Below, piece by piece: positions 34,482 through 42,759 of a stretch of DNA of 62,473 bases. Source of the DNA: CAZAPG01 sp964486935 (GTDB lineage Bacteria > Chloroflexota > Anaerolineae > 4572-78 > J111); contig CAZAPG010000042.1 in NCBI GenBank assembly GCA_964486935.1, positions 1 to 62,473 of the forward strand. The letters are read 5' to 3'. The number at the start of each line of letters is the position of its first letter. Position 1 is the stretch's first letter. The position numbers were made by a program, and so were the translations under genes. The notes under the pieces were generated by a model, which worked only from the letters and a program-made list of their open reading frames with translations, did no database searches and was not told the DNA's origin.

Positions 34482-36449
34482 ATGAATGAACTCGATGAGA
34501 TCAAAACCCGACTCGATATCGTTGATCTTATCTCCGATACCGTCGCCTTAAAAAAATCAGGTAAAAATTTCACCGGATTTTGTCCGTTCCATTCAAACAC
34601 AAAAACCCCCTCTTTTGTGGTTTTCCCTGAAACTCAAACCTGGCGTTGTTTTGGCGCTTGCTCCGATGGCGGAGATATATTTAGTTTTGTTATGAAGCGC
34701 GAAGGCTACGACTTTAAAGAAGCGCTGGCCTTTTTGGCGCAAAAAGCGGGTATCCAACTTCAGGAGCAAAGTCCGCAAGCGGCGCAAGAAAATGAGCAAC
34801 GTCAAAAACTGCTGGAGCTTAACGCCGCGGCAGCAACCTATTTTCATCGACTCTTAACCCAATCTCCAGAAGGAGCGCAAGTTCGCAAATATCTTGCCGG
34901 GCGAGAATTAACCGCCGAAACAATTGCCACCTTTCAACTGGGTTACGCCCTGGATGAATGGGAAGCTCTAAAACACCATTTCTTAGAGCGTGGCTACAGC
35001 GCCAAAGATTTATTGGCCGTGGGGCTTATTGTAGAACGCGACGACGGCTCGCCGGGGTACGACCGGTTTAGAAACCGGCTCATCATCCCCATTAGAGACC
35101 CGCAAGGCCGGGTTGTTGGTTTTGGAGCCAGAGCCTTGGCCGCCGACCAGGTTCCCAAGTATCTCAACTCGCCCCAAACAGCGCTGTTTGATAAAAGCGC
35201 TACGCTGTACGGCCTGGACCTGGCCCGCAAACATATCCGCCAGGCCGACCAGGCAGTGATTGTAGAAGGCTACATGGATGTGATTCAGGCGTACCAGCGC
35301 GGGGCTAACAATGTTGTGGCCCAGATGGGTACGGCGCTTACCGAGCAGCAGCTCAAAATACTCAAGCGCACCACCAGTAATTTTGTACTGGCGCTCGATG
35401 CTGATACAGCCGGAAACGCGGCTACCCTGCGCGGCCTCAATTTGGCCAGAGCCGCATTAGATAGAGACGCCGTGCCCGTACCCACTGCGCGGGGGCTGAT
35501 AAAATACGAAGGGCGACTCAACGCCGATATTCGCATTGCCACCCTGCCCGCCGGCAAAGACCCCGACGACATTTTAAAAGAGGGGCTTGCGGTGTGGCAA
35601 AATATCATCGGCGCTGCGGTACCGATTATTGACTTCTATTTTGACGCCGTTACCGCCAATCTGGATTTGAATACGGCCAAAGGCAAAAGTGTGGCCGTGC
35701 AAGAGCTAATTCCGGTGCTGCGCGATATTGGCAGTAAAGTAGAGCAAGAGCATTATATTCAAAAGCTGGCCCGGCTGATACACGTCAACGAGCGCACCTT
35801 GATGGCCGAACTAAAAAGTCGGCCCAAAACCCGCCCGGCGCAAAAGCAGCCCCAACCGGCTCCGGTTCTGCCAGAACTGCCGCTGCCCTCAACAGAAACC
35901 ATTAAGCCGGTTAGCAGTTTAAGCCGGCCCGGGTTAGAAGAATATTGCCTGAGCCTGGTTTTAGCCCACCCCCAGGCGCTGGCCCTGGCTAATGATATTT
36001 TAGAGCAAGAGGATATTGCCGGCCTGTCGGCCAACGATTTTAATCAAGGTGTCAATCGAGAGCTTTTCAAATCATTGCAGTTGTGGACAGCCTCGGAAAC
36101 GCCTAAACTGGACATACTGGTTGAAATGGTTGGCGACCCGCTGCAAGGGCATTTGGCCACCCTGGCCGAATTATGGCACCGGGGGCCGCCTGTCCCCAGC
36201 GATAATATTGAACGAGATTTAAGCGCAGCCATTTTGCGGCTCCGGTTGCAAAATGTCATTGAACAGATGAAAGATTTGGATTTTTTGCAGCAAGAAGCCA
36301 AAGATAAAAAAGAGGCCGACAACATCCGTCAATACACCAAAATGGCCAACCACTATAAACAACAGCGAAAAAAATTAGAACAAACCAGAGATGCCTTATC
36401 TCTGATGGGTAAGCGTCGCGCCGAAACCAAAATACAGGCCGACTTTTAG
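34482..36449 (+). CDS. dnaG: DNA primase
   Basis: 655 aa from the ATG at 34482, where the primase opening begins (MNELDEIKTRLDIVDLISDT). The zinc finger uses CPFH (34-37) and CFGAC (56-60); its last pair is C-x3-C rather than the common C-x2-C. The TOPRIM core has VIVEGYMDVIQAYQRGANN and ALDADTAGNAA. A C-terminal helicase-binding region follows (EEYCLSLVLAHPQALALAND). DnaG makes RNA primers at the replication fork. It is followed by rpoD after 56 bp, the classic macromolecular-synthesis pairing, while rpsB diverges from it instead of rpsU. Confidence 0.97.
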   Translation: MNELDEIKTRLDIVDLISDTVALKKSGKNFTGFCPFHSNTKTPSFVVFPETQTWRCFGACSDGGDIFSFVMKREGYDFKEALAFLAQKAGIQLQEQSPQAAQENEQRQKLLELNAAAATYFHRLLTQSPEGAQVRKYLAGRELTAETIATFQLGYALDEWEALKHHFLERGYSAKDLLAVGLIVERDDGSPGYDRFRNRLIIPIRDPQGRVVGFGARALAADQVPKYLNSPQTALFDKSATLYGLDLARKHIRQADQAVIVEGYMDVIQAYQRGANNVVAQMGTALTEQQLKILKRTTSNFVLALDADTAGNAATLRGLNLARAALDRDAVPVPTARGLIKYEGRLNADIRIATLPAGKDPDDILKEGLAVWQNIIGAAVPIIDFYFDAVTANLDLNTAKGKSVAVQELIPVLRDIGSKVEQEHYIQKLARLIHVNERTLMAELKSRPKTRPAQKQPQPAPVLPELPLPSTETIKPVSSLSRPGLEEYCLSLVLAHPQALALANDILEQEDIAGLSANDFNQGVNRELFKSLQLWTASETPKLDILVEMVGDPLQGHLATLAELWHRGPPVPSDNIERDLSAAILRLRLQNVIEQMKDLDFLQQEAKDKKEADNIRQYTKMANHYKQQRKKLEQTRDALSLMGKRRAETKIQADF

Positions 36450-36505
36450 CCAAAACCCTTTTGTAAATTTTACATCTTGTTGATACAAGCAGATGGAGTT
36501 TGTGA

Positions 36506-37873
36506 ATGGCCAAAAGGCGAATAACTAAACGAACCTCAACAAAAGCAAATGGTAAGGCTCAAAGCGCAGCGGCAGAAGCTTCGGAGATATCGCCATTGGA
36601 GATTCTGCTGGAAAAAGCTAAAAAGCAAAAAACCCTTACACATAAAGAAATTTTAGAGGTTCTCCCCGATGGCGGTCTGGATGTTGAAGCCTCCGACGAA
36701 CTTGTCTCAAAACTGGTAGACCATGGCATTGAAGTGGTTGAAGAAGAGGGCGAAGATACCGAAGTTCTGGCCGATGTGGACGAACCGGATGATGCGGCGC
36801 TAAAAGAAGTTGAAGAAGAGTTAAGCGATGAAGAAGCGTCAACCACCACGGTTCTGGATATTAGCGCCGCAGAACTCACTAACGACCCGGTGCGGATGTA
36901 TCTGCGCGAAATTGGCCAGGTAAACCTGCTCACCGCTGCCGATGAGGTGGCGCTGGCTAAACGCATTCAGCGCGGCTTAAGGGCGCAAAAAAAGCTGGAT
37001 GAAGAACGCGCCTCCTTAAACGACGAAGAGCTTAGAAAATACAAAGCGCACGAGATTGATGGCAAACTGGCCAAACGGTTTCTGGCCGAAGCCAACCTGC
37101 GGCTGGTAGTTAGCGTGGCCAAACGCTACATTGGGCGCGGCATGAACTTTTTAGACCTGATTCAAGAGGGCAACATTGGCCTGCTGCGAGCCGTTGAAAA
37201 GTTTGACCACAAACGCGGTTACAAATTCTCCACCTACGCCACCTGGTGGATTCGACAGGCCATTAGCCGGGCCATTGCCGACCAGGCCCGCACTATCCGC
37301 ATCCCGGTCCACATGGTCGAAACCATCAACAAACTGGCCCGCACCCAGCGCCGCCTGCTACAGGAATATGGCCGAGACCCCAGCGCCAAAGAAATTGCTT
37401 TGGAAATGGACCTGCTGACCGAAGATGACATGCACGCCATCAAAGAAGCGCTGGCAAATAAAACCCCCATCGACCCGGCCCTGGAGCGCCGCTGGCGGCG
37501 CGCCGCCACCAAAGTGCGCCGCATTCAACGTATTGCCCAGGAGCCAATGAGCCTGGAAACGCCCATCGGCTCCGAAGAAAACAGCTACCTGGGCGATTTC
37601 ATTGAAGACGAAACCGTGCCCGGCCCGGTTGACGCCGCCTCAAAGCAGTTGCTCAAAGAGCAGCTTCACGAGATTTTGACCTCGTTGAGCGAGCGAGAAC
37701 GCAAGGTATTGGAAATGCGCTTTGGCCTTAACGACGGCCAGGGCCGCACCCTGGAAGAGGTAGGCTACGAATTTGGCGTAACCCGCGAGCGGATTCGCCA
37801 GATTGAAGCCAAAGCTCTGCGCAAGCTGCGCCACCCCATCCGCAGCCGCAAATTAAGAGATTATTTAGGATAA
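36506..37873 (+). CDS. rpoD: Primary RNA polymerase sigma factor (sigma-70/SigA)
   Basis: 455 aa. An acidic N-terminal region (about 1-125, EEEGEDTEVLADVDEPDD) precedes region 1.2 (DPVRMYLREIGQVNLLTAAD), region 2 (NLRLVVSVAKRYIGRGMNFL, DLIQEGNIGLLRAVEKFD, KFSTYATWWIRQAISRAIAD), region 3 and region 4 (SERERKVLEMRFGLNDGQGR, then FGVTRERIRQIEAKALRKLR). All core-binding and promoter-reading segments are present, which agrees with the TTGNNN/TANAAT promoters seen through the window. It lies in one unit with dnaG. Confidence 0.97.
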   Translation: MAKRRITKRTSTKANGKAQSAAAEASEISPLEILLEKAKKQKTLTHKEILEVLPDGGLDVEASDELVSKLVDHGIEVVEEEGEDTEVLADVDEPDDAALKEVEEELSDEEASTTTVLDISAAELTNDPVRMYLREIGQVNLLTAADEVALAKRIQRGLRAQKKLDEERASLNDEELRKYKAHEIDGKLAKRFLAEANLRLVVSVAKRYIGRGMNFLDLIQEGNIGLLRAVEKFDHKRGYKFSTYATWWIRQAISRAIADQARTIRIPVHMVETINKLARTQRRLLQEYGRDPSAKEIALEMDLLTEDDMHAIKEALANKTPIDPALERRWRRAATKVRRIQRIAQEPMSLETPIGSEENSYLGDFIEDETVPGPVDAASKQLLKEQLHEILTSLSERERKVLEMRFGLNDGQGRTLEEVGYEFGVTRERIRQIEAKALRKLRHPIRSRKLRDYLG

Positions 37874-37874
37874 T

Positions 37875-37902
37875 TTGACGAAACCCAAATTTTGACTACA
37901 AT
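37875..37902 (+). promoter_or_regulatory. Promoter of tRNA-Asn
   Basis: -35 TTGACG, 16-bp spacer, -10 TACAAT, 21 bp before the tRNA 5' end. Confidence 0.75.
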
Positions 37903-37923
37903 GTTCGACTGTAGTCTCGATGA

Positions 37924-37996
37924 TCCTCGGTAGCTCAATCGGCAGAGCGGCCGGCTGTTAACCGGTTGGTTGTAGGTTCGAGTCCTACCCGAGGAG
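37924..37996 (+). tRNA. tRNA-Asn (anticodon GTT)
   Basis: 73 nt. Acceptor stem TCCTCGG/CCGAGGA, D arm GCTC/GAGC, anticodon stem GCCGG/CCGGT with loop CTGTTAA (anticodon GTT), T arm GTAGG/CCTAC with loop TTCGAGT. CCA is not encoded. Confidence 0.97.
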
Positions 37997-38000
37997 CTAA

Positions 38001-38043
38001 AAATAGCCACAGGCTCAAACTTTGAACCTGTGGCTATTTTTTT
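38001..38043 (+). terminator. Terminator after tRNA-Asn
   Basis: AAATAGCCACAGG pairs with CCTGTGGCTATTT around a loop that also self-pairs (TCAAA/TTTGA), ending in a run of seven T. Confidence 0.92.
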
Positions 38044-38152
38044 CGGCGATATATTTTGATATCAACAGGCATTGGGTTCAGTTATTGGAACCCCTGCGGC
38101 AATAACCTAAAAAGCGCCGGTTCATTCTGATTTTAGCACCTTATCGGACAAC

Positions 38153-38173
38153 TTCTTGTTTTTTGAACAAGAA
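38153..38173. other. Small hairpin in the tRNA-lipoprotein spacer
   Basis: TTCTTGTT and AACAAGAA form an 8-bp stem with a 5-nt loop of mostly T. It directly precedes the larger interspersed repeat. Confidence 0.4.
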
Positions 38174-38180
38174 AATTTGT

Positions 38181-38276
38181 TACACAGAGATTCGCTGAGA
38201 AGACACTGAGGTTCACTGAGAAAAAATTTAAGAATCTCCGTGTACCTCTGTGAGACCTCCGCGCGCCTCTGTGTTC
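38181..38276. repeat. Interspersed inverted-repeat element (CACAGAG...CTCTGTG type)
   Basis: About 96 bp. The left arm (TACACAGAGATTCGCTGAGA and following CACTGAGGTTCACTGAG) pairs imperfectly with the right arm (CTCCGTGTACCTCTGTGAGA and CCTCTGTGTTC) around an A-rich centre. No coding potential. Sequences of this wording are common as dispersed non-coding repeats in many environmental bacterial genomes. Confidence 0.65.
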
Positions 38277-38414
38277 CTGTTTGGCCGAAGGCGGCTTGTC
38301 CGGGTGCTGCTGCAACGGGTGATGAAAAAAGATGGGGGGACACCCCCTACCCAAAAGGCGGGCACAGGCAAGCCCCCCGGCCTGCGGCGCTATTTACAGA
38401 GGAGGCATTGATTG

Positions 38415-39260
38415 ATGAGTCCCTTTCATCTCAAATTTGCAACAATAATTTTTTTGCTGGGTTTGCTATCCTTAGCCTGCGGCCCCGGCTTTTTGGCCCA
38501 ATCTGTGCCAACACCCACGGCCACGCCAACCAAAACACCTACCTCGCCGCCTACCGCCACGCCCGACCCGGCCCTGTTTACGCCCACCCCCACGGCAACT
38601 CTGCTGCCGCCCACTCCAACCCATACACCCACCCAAACCCCGCCGCCTACCGAAGAGAAGACCGCCACCCCGATTCCGCCCACCGATACCCCGGTTCCCC
38701 CGCCGCCAACGGTCACGCCGCTGCCCGAAGCGCCTCCGGCAGAGGTAGCCGAAGCAGCCGCTGAACCGGCCCAACCAGCGCCAGAGTCTGAAGCCGCCGA
38801 ACCCGAACCGCAGCAAGAAGATGTGGCCTACAAAATTGTGCATTACAAAGTGCTGGGCGAAGGCGAGAATAACGGCGGCATTTTCAATAAGGGCGGCCAA
38901 CATTTGATATTTTTGACCGTACTCGATGAAAACGGCAACGGGTTGGATGGCGCAGTAGTCAAAGACGCCAACGGCCACAACCTTGAAGTTGTCACCGGCA
39001 GCAAAGGGCCGGGCAAAGCCGAAATTACCATGGAGTGGGACCCGTACCGGCTTTACGTGGCCGCCGACCCCAACGGCCCCACCACCAGCGAGGTGTCTAA
39101 CCAGATGAATAACGCTTTCCCGCACATTCCTGATATCGTCGGTAAATTGGGGCCGGCCGATAACCCGGCCAGCGTTTGCCCAACTATTGACTTTCAGTGC
39201 GAACCGCCCTTCTACAGCGTTCACTTTTCTTACGAAATTACGTTTCAAAAAGTCAAATAA
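38415..39260 (+). CDS. Lipoprotein with Thr-Pro-rich stalk and unknown C-terminal domain
   Basis: 281 aa from the ATG at 38415 with GGAGG nine bases upstream. The signal peptide ends in lipobox LLSLAC. Residues about 30-130 are a Thr/Pro then Ala/Glu/Pro stalk, suited to spanning the wall. The C-terminal ~140 residues are a compact beta-type domain (GGQHLIFLTVLDENGNGLDG, then EITMEWDPYRLYVAADPNG) with two Cys near the end (VCPTIDFQCEPPF) that could form a disulfide. The FLTVLDENGNGLDGA stretch resembles Ig-like or carboxypeptidase-regulatory folds. Function is unknown. Confidence 0.8.
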   Translation: MSPFHLKFATIIFLLGLLSLACGPGFLAQSVPTPTATPTKTPTSPPTATPDPALFTPTPTATLLPPTPTHTPTQTPPPTEEKTATPIPPTDTPVPPPPTVTPLPEAPPAEVAEAAAEPAQPAPESEAAEPEPQQEDVAYKIVHYKVLGEGENNGGIFNKGGQHLIFLTVLDENGNGLDGAVVKDANGHNLEVVTGSKGPGKAEITMEWDPYRLYVAADPNGPTTSEVSNQMNNAFPHIPDIVGKLGPADNPASVCPTIDFQCEPPFYSVHFSYEITFQKVK

Positions 39261-39293
39261 GACACGCAGCCCAGGCTCAAATCATCGCCTTTT

Positions 39294-39321
39294 TTGGACA
39301 AGCGCCGGTGTATGCTACAAT
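39294..39321 (+). promoter_or_regulatory. Promoter of the 78-aa protein / site-2 protease unit
   Basis: -35 TTGGAC, 16-bp spacer, -10 TACAAT, about 37 bp before the first ATG. Confidence 0.65.
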
Positions 39322-39357
39322 ACTACGGGCAGCAAAAACTATTAAGGGAGCAAACTG

Positions 39358-39594
39358 ATGAATAGAGAGGAAACCCTGGAGTGGATTGACCTGGTTTTGG
39401 GCGCTTTGGACAAACACGAAGTCATGGCCATTATCAAAGAGAGCGCCGACCAGTTTGATGGCGAATTTTTTGCAACCATCAATAGCGAAACCGAACGCCT
39501 GCAGGCTGAAAACAAGCGCGATACGGCCGAGCGATTGACCAGAATTGCCCGCGCCATTGCCAGCGTTAGGCAAAACCGGGCCGAAAATCTGTAA
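39358..39594 (+). CDS. Small acidic helical protein coupled to the M50 protease
   Basis: 78 aa, not recognised. It is mostly helical and acidic (EETLEWIDLVLGALDKHEVM, then AERLTRIARAIASVRQNRAE), with no signal peptide. AAGGGAGC precedes the ATG, and a good promoter lies upstream. Its stop codon is followed at once by the ATG of the site-2 protease, so the two are translationally coupled. A regulatory or adaptor role for the protease is an inference from this arrangement. Confidence 0.8.
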   Translation: MNREETLEWIDLVLGALDKHEVMAIIKESADQFDGEFFATINSETERLQAENKRDTAERLTRIARAIASVRQNRAENL

Positions 39595-40797
39595 ATGTCC
39601 ACCTACCAGTCTGAAAATATTATCTTGGATGGCGGCCTGTTAAGCCAGCTCAAAACCGATGTTGAAGACATTTTTATGGTTGACAGCATCCAAACGCCCC
39701 GGCAAGCCCCGCAAGGAACCATTGTTTTTATGGGCAGACTGCTTATGCAAGATAGCGAAGCCGCCTACGACCTGATTGCCCAACGCTGGCTGGCCCGCGA
39801 TTACACGCCCCTGCTGCGCCGCCGCAATGGGCAAATTGCCCTGATTGCCCAACCGGGCGTGGTTGTGCCCAAACGCAGCAACCCCTTGATTAATTTAGCG
39901 CTGGCCGTTGCCACTATTTTATCGGTGTTGTTTACCGGCGCTACCTATGAGTGTCAATGTTTGCCGCAAACGCCGGCCCAATGGCTAACCGGCGTGCCCA
40001 TGATGCTCAGCATGATGATAATTTTGCTGGCGCACGAGTTTGGCCACTACTTTGCCGCCAAATACCACAAGGTAGCGGTCACGCTGCCCTATTTTATCCC
40101 TTTGCCGGTCATCTCGCCGGTAGGTACGCTGGGCGCGTTTATTCAGTTGCGCTCGCCGTTTAAAACCAAGCGGCAATTGTTTGATATTGGCGTGGCCGGC
40201 CCCATTGGCGGCCTGATTTTTGCCATCCCGCTGATTTTTTGGGGCGTGGCCAGCTCGCCCATTAACCAGCTCAACCGGGGCGCCGAGGCCGCCTCGGTGC
40301 TGGAGGGCAACTCGATATTTTATTTGGGCGTAAAATATTGGATGCACGGACGGTTGCTGCCCAGTTTTGACCGCTACGCCGACATGCCGGTGATGCAAGA
40401 GTTCTTGCTGCTGCTGGTCGGCGCAATTCCCCAGGGCGGCGGCGAGGATATTTTGATTACCTCGGTGGCGTTTGCGGCCTGGTTTGGCCTGTTTGTAACG
40501 GCCATGAACCTGTTGCCGGTTGGCCAACTCGATGGCGGGCACATTATATATTCGGTAATTGGCGAAAAAGCGCAATATTTGGGCATGATTCTGGTAGGGG
40601 CCATGTTTCTGGCCGGCATCTTTTGGTGGACAGGCTGGCTGGTGTGGGCCTTGCTGGTGTTTTTTATTATTGGGCCGCAGCACCCTCCGCCGCTAAACGA
40701 CCTGGTTCCGCTGAACCTGGGCCGTAAGATTTTGGCTTATGTGATGATTTTTGTATTTATTGTTATGTTCATGCCCAATCCGCTTCAGCCGCTGTAG
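39595..40797 (+). CDS. Site-2 protease family protein (peptidase M50)
   Basis: 400 aa. A soluble N-terminal ~100 residues precede about seven membrane helices. The zinc site is LLAHEFGHYFAAKYHKV (HExxH), with the second motif LLPVGQLDGGHI supplying the Asp ligand. YFIPLPVISPVGTLGAFIQL and the SPFKTKRQLFDIGVAGPIGG loop are typical of the EGY1/plant-cyanobacterial S2P subgroup. Such enzymes cut membrane-bound regulators within the bilayer. No anti-sigma factor is adjacent, so the substrate is unknown. A strong bidirectional terminator follows. Confidence 0.93.
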   Translation: MSTYQSENIILDGGLLSQLKTDVEDIFMVDSIQTPRQAPQGTIVFMGRLLMQDSEAAYDLIAQRWLARDYTPLLRRRNGQIALIAQPGVVVPKRSNPLINLALAVATILSVLFTGATYECQCLPQTPAQWLTGVPMMLSMMIILLAHEFGHYFAAKYHKVAVTLPYFIPLPVISPVGTLGAFIQLRSPFKTKRQLFDIGVAGPIGGLIFAIPLIFWGVASSPINQLNRGAEAASVLEGNSIFYLGVKYWMHGRLLPSFDRYADMPVMQEFLLLLVGAIPQGGGEDILITSVAFAAWFGLFVTAMNLLPVGQLDGGHIIYSVIGEKAQYLGMILVGAMFLAGIFWWTGWLVWALLVFFIIGPQHPPPLNDLVPLNLGRKILAYVMIFVFIVMFMPNPLQPL

Positions 40798-40817
40798 CAT
40801 AGAGTTTTGTCAAACAA

Positions 40818-40858
40818 AAAACGGGTTCGACCTGATGACGTCGAACCCGTTTTGATTT
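40818..40858. terminator. Bidirectional terminator between convergent genes
   Basis: AAAACGGGTTCGAC and GTCGAACCCGTTTT form a 14-bp stem with an 8-nt loop; A-run on the left and T-run on the right suit both the M50 gene (+) and the V4R gene (-). Confidence 0.88.
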
Positions 40859-40871
40859 TATGAAGAAATTT

Positions 40872-41492
40872 TTACTCTTCGGAAGACTCTTTGGCAATGC
40901 GATAGACGCAGTTTGTGGCCCCGTTAGAGATACAGGCCACTTCTTCAACTTTGTGCAGTTTGCCGGTAATCCAGGCCATCGCCTCCATGAGCACGCCCAC
41001 GGTTACGTAGCAACAGGGCTTATCGTGGGGGGGGCGCCAGCGACAGGGGCACTCGTCAACAATAAAATAAAAGGCGTCGTCTTCTTCTCGCAGGTGGGTA
41101 GGCTGGTTGACTCGTTCTTCGGCGGCTTTGGCCATGCGCTCTAAAATCAGCTTCATGCGGGTTTTTTCCGGCAATGCTTTGAGCGCCACGCCGGCCAGGC
41201 CCAAAATGGCGGGCTGGTCTCTTAAGCCAAATTGAAAGGTAGCCCGACCAATCCGCAAAAGCATCGCCCGCGCCCCGCGTGGCCCGTAAAAATCTTCCAC
41301 GGCTTGCTGGGCCGCGCCGTACTCTGAAAATTTGGCATCCAGGTCAAGGTTTTTCGGGGGGTAGTTGTCGATATACCGGCTCAGACCTCCGGCATTTAGC
41401 ACGGCCTTGGTGCCATTTTCTCCCATGACATCTTCAATGGCTTCCAGCAAAACCCGTAATGCGGCGTTAGGCATGGGGCGTTCTTCTGGCAT
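40872..41492 (-). CDS. V4R-domain (4-vinyl reductase / hydrocarbon-binding) protein
   Basis: 206 aa with GGAGG before the ATG. The N-terminal half (IEDVMGENGTKAVLNAGGLS, then VEDFYGPRGARAMLLRIGRA) and C-terminal half (GVLMEAMAWITGKLHKVEEV, then ACISNGATNCVYRIA) are typical of V4R proteins, a fold shared with BchJ and with ligand-sensing domains of XylR/DmpR-type activators. Between them lies DECPCRWR...KPCC, a Cys cluster that could bind metal. V4R domains are predicted to bind hydrophobic ligands. A paralogue is encoded at 60322-60948. It is the last gene of the 40.9-55.3 kb run of - strand genes. Confidence 0.82.
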   Translation of the reverse strand: MPEERPMPNAALRVLLEAIEDVMGENGTKAVLNAGGLSRYIDNYPPKNLDLDAKFSEYGAAQQAVEDFYGPRGARAMLLRIGRATFQFGLRDQPAILGLAGVALKALPEKTRMKLILERMAKAAEERVNQPTHLREEDDAFYFIVDECPCRWRPPHDKPCCYVTVGVLMEAMAWITGKLHKVEEVACISNGATNCVYRIAKESSEE

Positions 41493-41558
41493 ATTTTTTA
41501 CCTCCGAATGTGTCTTTTACTGGGGTTGAACAGCGCTGACTTTTACAAGGGCGATGCT

Positions 41559-41564
41559 ATTATA
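41559..41564 (-). promoter_or_regulatory. Probable -10 box upstream of the V4R gene
   Basis: TATAAT on the - strand, with a weak -35 (TCGACC) 18 bp upstream. It suggests the V4R gene can be transcribed separately from the genes above it. Confidence 0.35.
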
Positions 41565-41666
41565 CCACAGTTATTGTAAATTGGTCGAGTCAATTCCGGG
41601 GGCGCAAATGTTAAGTCCCCCTTGGAGATAACTAAAGGGGGACTTGTGACCGCAGGAAGGCCAAAA

Positions 41667-42464
41667 TTAGCGGGTGCGCCGCCGCCACTCTTCTTTCAGT
41701 TCCAACACCGACAGGTCATCCTGCACGTCTAAAAAATCTTGCAATAGCCGGTTAAATTTGGCGGCTTCATCGAGCATGGGAAAATGTTTGGATTCGGCCA
41801 GGCCAATGGGCCGAACATTGCGCCAGCTTCCGTTGAGCGCGCGGGCGTGGCTGGGGTCAATCATATCGTCTCTTTCGCCGTAAACGGCCAGCAACATTGT
41901 ATCGGCAGATTGAGCAACCAGTTCAATACGGCTACGGATGTCGAGCTGGGTAACAGATTGAATACTCTGGTTAATGGCGCCTTCGGCGGTTTTTTCGGCC
42001 TCTTTTTGAACTTCTTTGTAGGCTATTTGCCGCCACCACAACATTTTGGCCATCATGGAATTATTGGCAAAATCAATGAGTTTGCGGTTAATGCTGTCGG
42101 CGCTGAGTGGCAGGCTCACGGCCATAATTTTTTTAACCCGGTCGGGGTAGCGCACGGCGTATTCCAGGGCTACGGTTGCGCCTAGGGCATGGCCAATAAT
42201 GGGCGATTCTCGAATGCCCATGTTGTCCATAAAATTGTTGAGCAGGGCCACATGGTCAGACACGGTGAAGCGCTGTTTAGACTTGTCAGAGTCGCCAAAA
42301 CCCCACAGGTCTAGCGCGTAAGTGCGATATTTATCTGAGATGGCCTCCATAGTGGGCATCCAATAGCGCCAGGAACCCAGCCACCCGTGGATAAATAACA
42401 CGGGCGCGCCGCGTCCAAAGGCTTCATAATGAACCAACCCACCTTCAATAACAACTGCGCTCAT
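41667..42464 (-). CDS. Alpha/beta-hydrolase-fold protein lacking the nucleophile serine
   Basis: 265 aa. The fold is clear: VLFIHGWLGSWRYWMPTMEA (oxyanion region), YALDLWGFGDSDKS, a candidate acid in YGERDDMIDP and candidate His in ESKHFPMLDEA. The nucleophile elbow, however, reads IIGHALGATVALEYA, with Ala93 (codon GCC) where GxSxG enzymes have Ser. The paralogue at 52859-53677 has Ser at exactly the same position (GHSMG). The rest of the protein is well kept, so it is more likely a non-hydrolytic binder or receptor-like protein than a decaying gene. Sensing and scaffold roles of pseudo-hydrolases are known in other families. Confidence 0.85.
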   Translation of the reverse strand: MSAVVIEGGLVHYEAFGRGAPVLFIHGWLGSWRYWMPTMEAISDKYRTYALDLWGFGDSDKSKQRFTVSDHVALLNNFMDNMGIRESPIIGHALGATVALEYAVRYPDRVKKIMAVSLPLSADSINRKLIDFANNSMMAKMLWWRQIAYKEVQKEAEKTAEGAINQSIQSVTQLDIRSRIELVAQSADTMLLAVYGERDDMIDPSHARALNGSWRNVRPIGLAESKHFPMLDEAAKFNRLLQDFLDVQDDLSVLELKEEWRRRTR

Positions 42465-42572
42465 CCGTCAACTCAAGCGCCGGCGCTCCGGCTAACTGGG
42501 AGTTGTCTATTAATAACTTTGTAATTGCCAAACTGTAATCAGTAAATAGTAATTACCAAGTATCTGCTCAGG

Positions 42573-42676
42573 CATGTCATTTCCAGCGACCAGCGGGAGC
42601 GAGAAATCTCCACACATCGTTGTTACAGACTGTTCGCCGGGAGATTTCTCGTCGCTGCGCTCCTCGAAATGACATG
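42573..42676. repeat. REP-like palindromic element (GTCATTTC...GAAATGAC)
   Basis: About 104 bp. Outer arms CATGTCATTTC/GAAATGACATG and inner arms GAGAAATCTCC/GGAGATTTCTC are perfect complements; the parts between are partly paired (CGACCAGCGGGAGC versus GTCGCTGCGCTCCTC). It lies in a 295-bp spacer that also has AATTACCAATTACC repeats on both sides. Confidence 0.75.
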
Positions 42677-42759
42677 ATGGCTGAGTAGTTACATTACCAA
42701 TTACCCGTTCAAAGATGCGAAGTTATTTTTTTTAGACAACCTCTTGGTAATTGATACGC

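Noticed and set aside
38472..39248. 258-aa Gly/Arg-rich frame on the - strand
   Set aside because: Antisense to the Thr-Pro lipoprotein; the repeats mirror the ACC/CCN codons of the stalk.
41667..42464. Calling the Ser-less hydrolase a pseudogene
   Set aside because: Full length, intact frame, ribosomal fold and other motifs kept; loss of one residue fits a pseudo-enzyme better.
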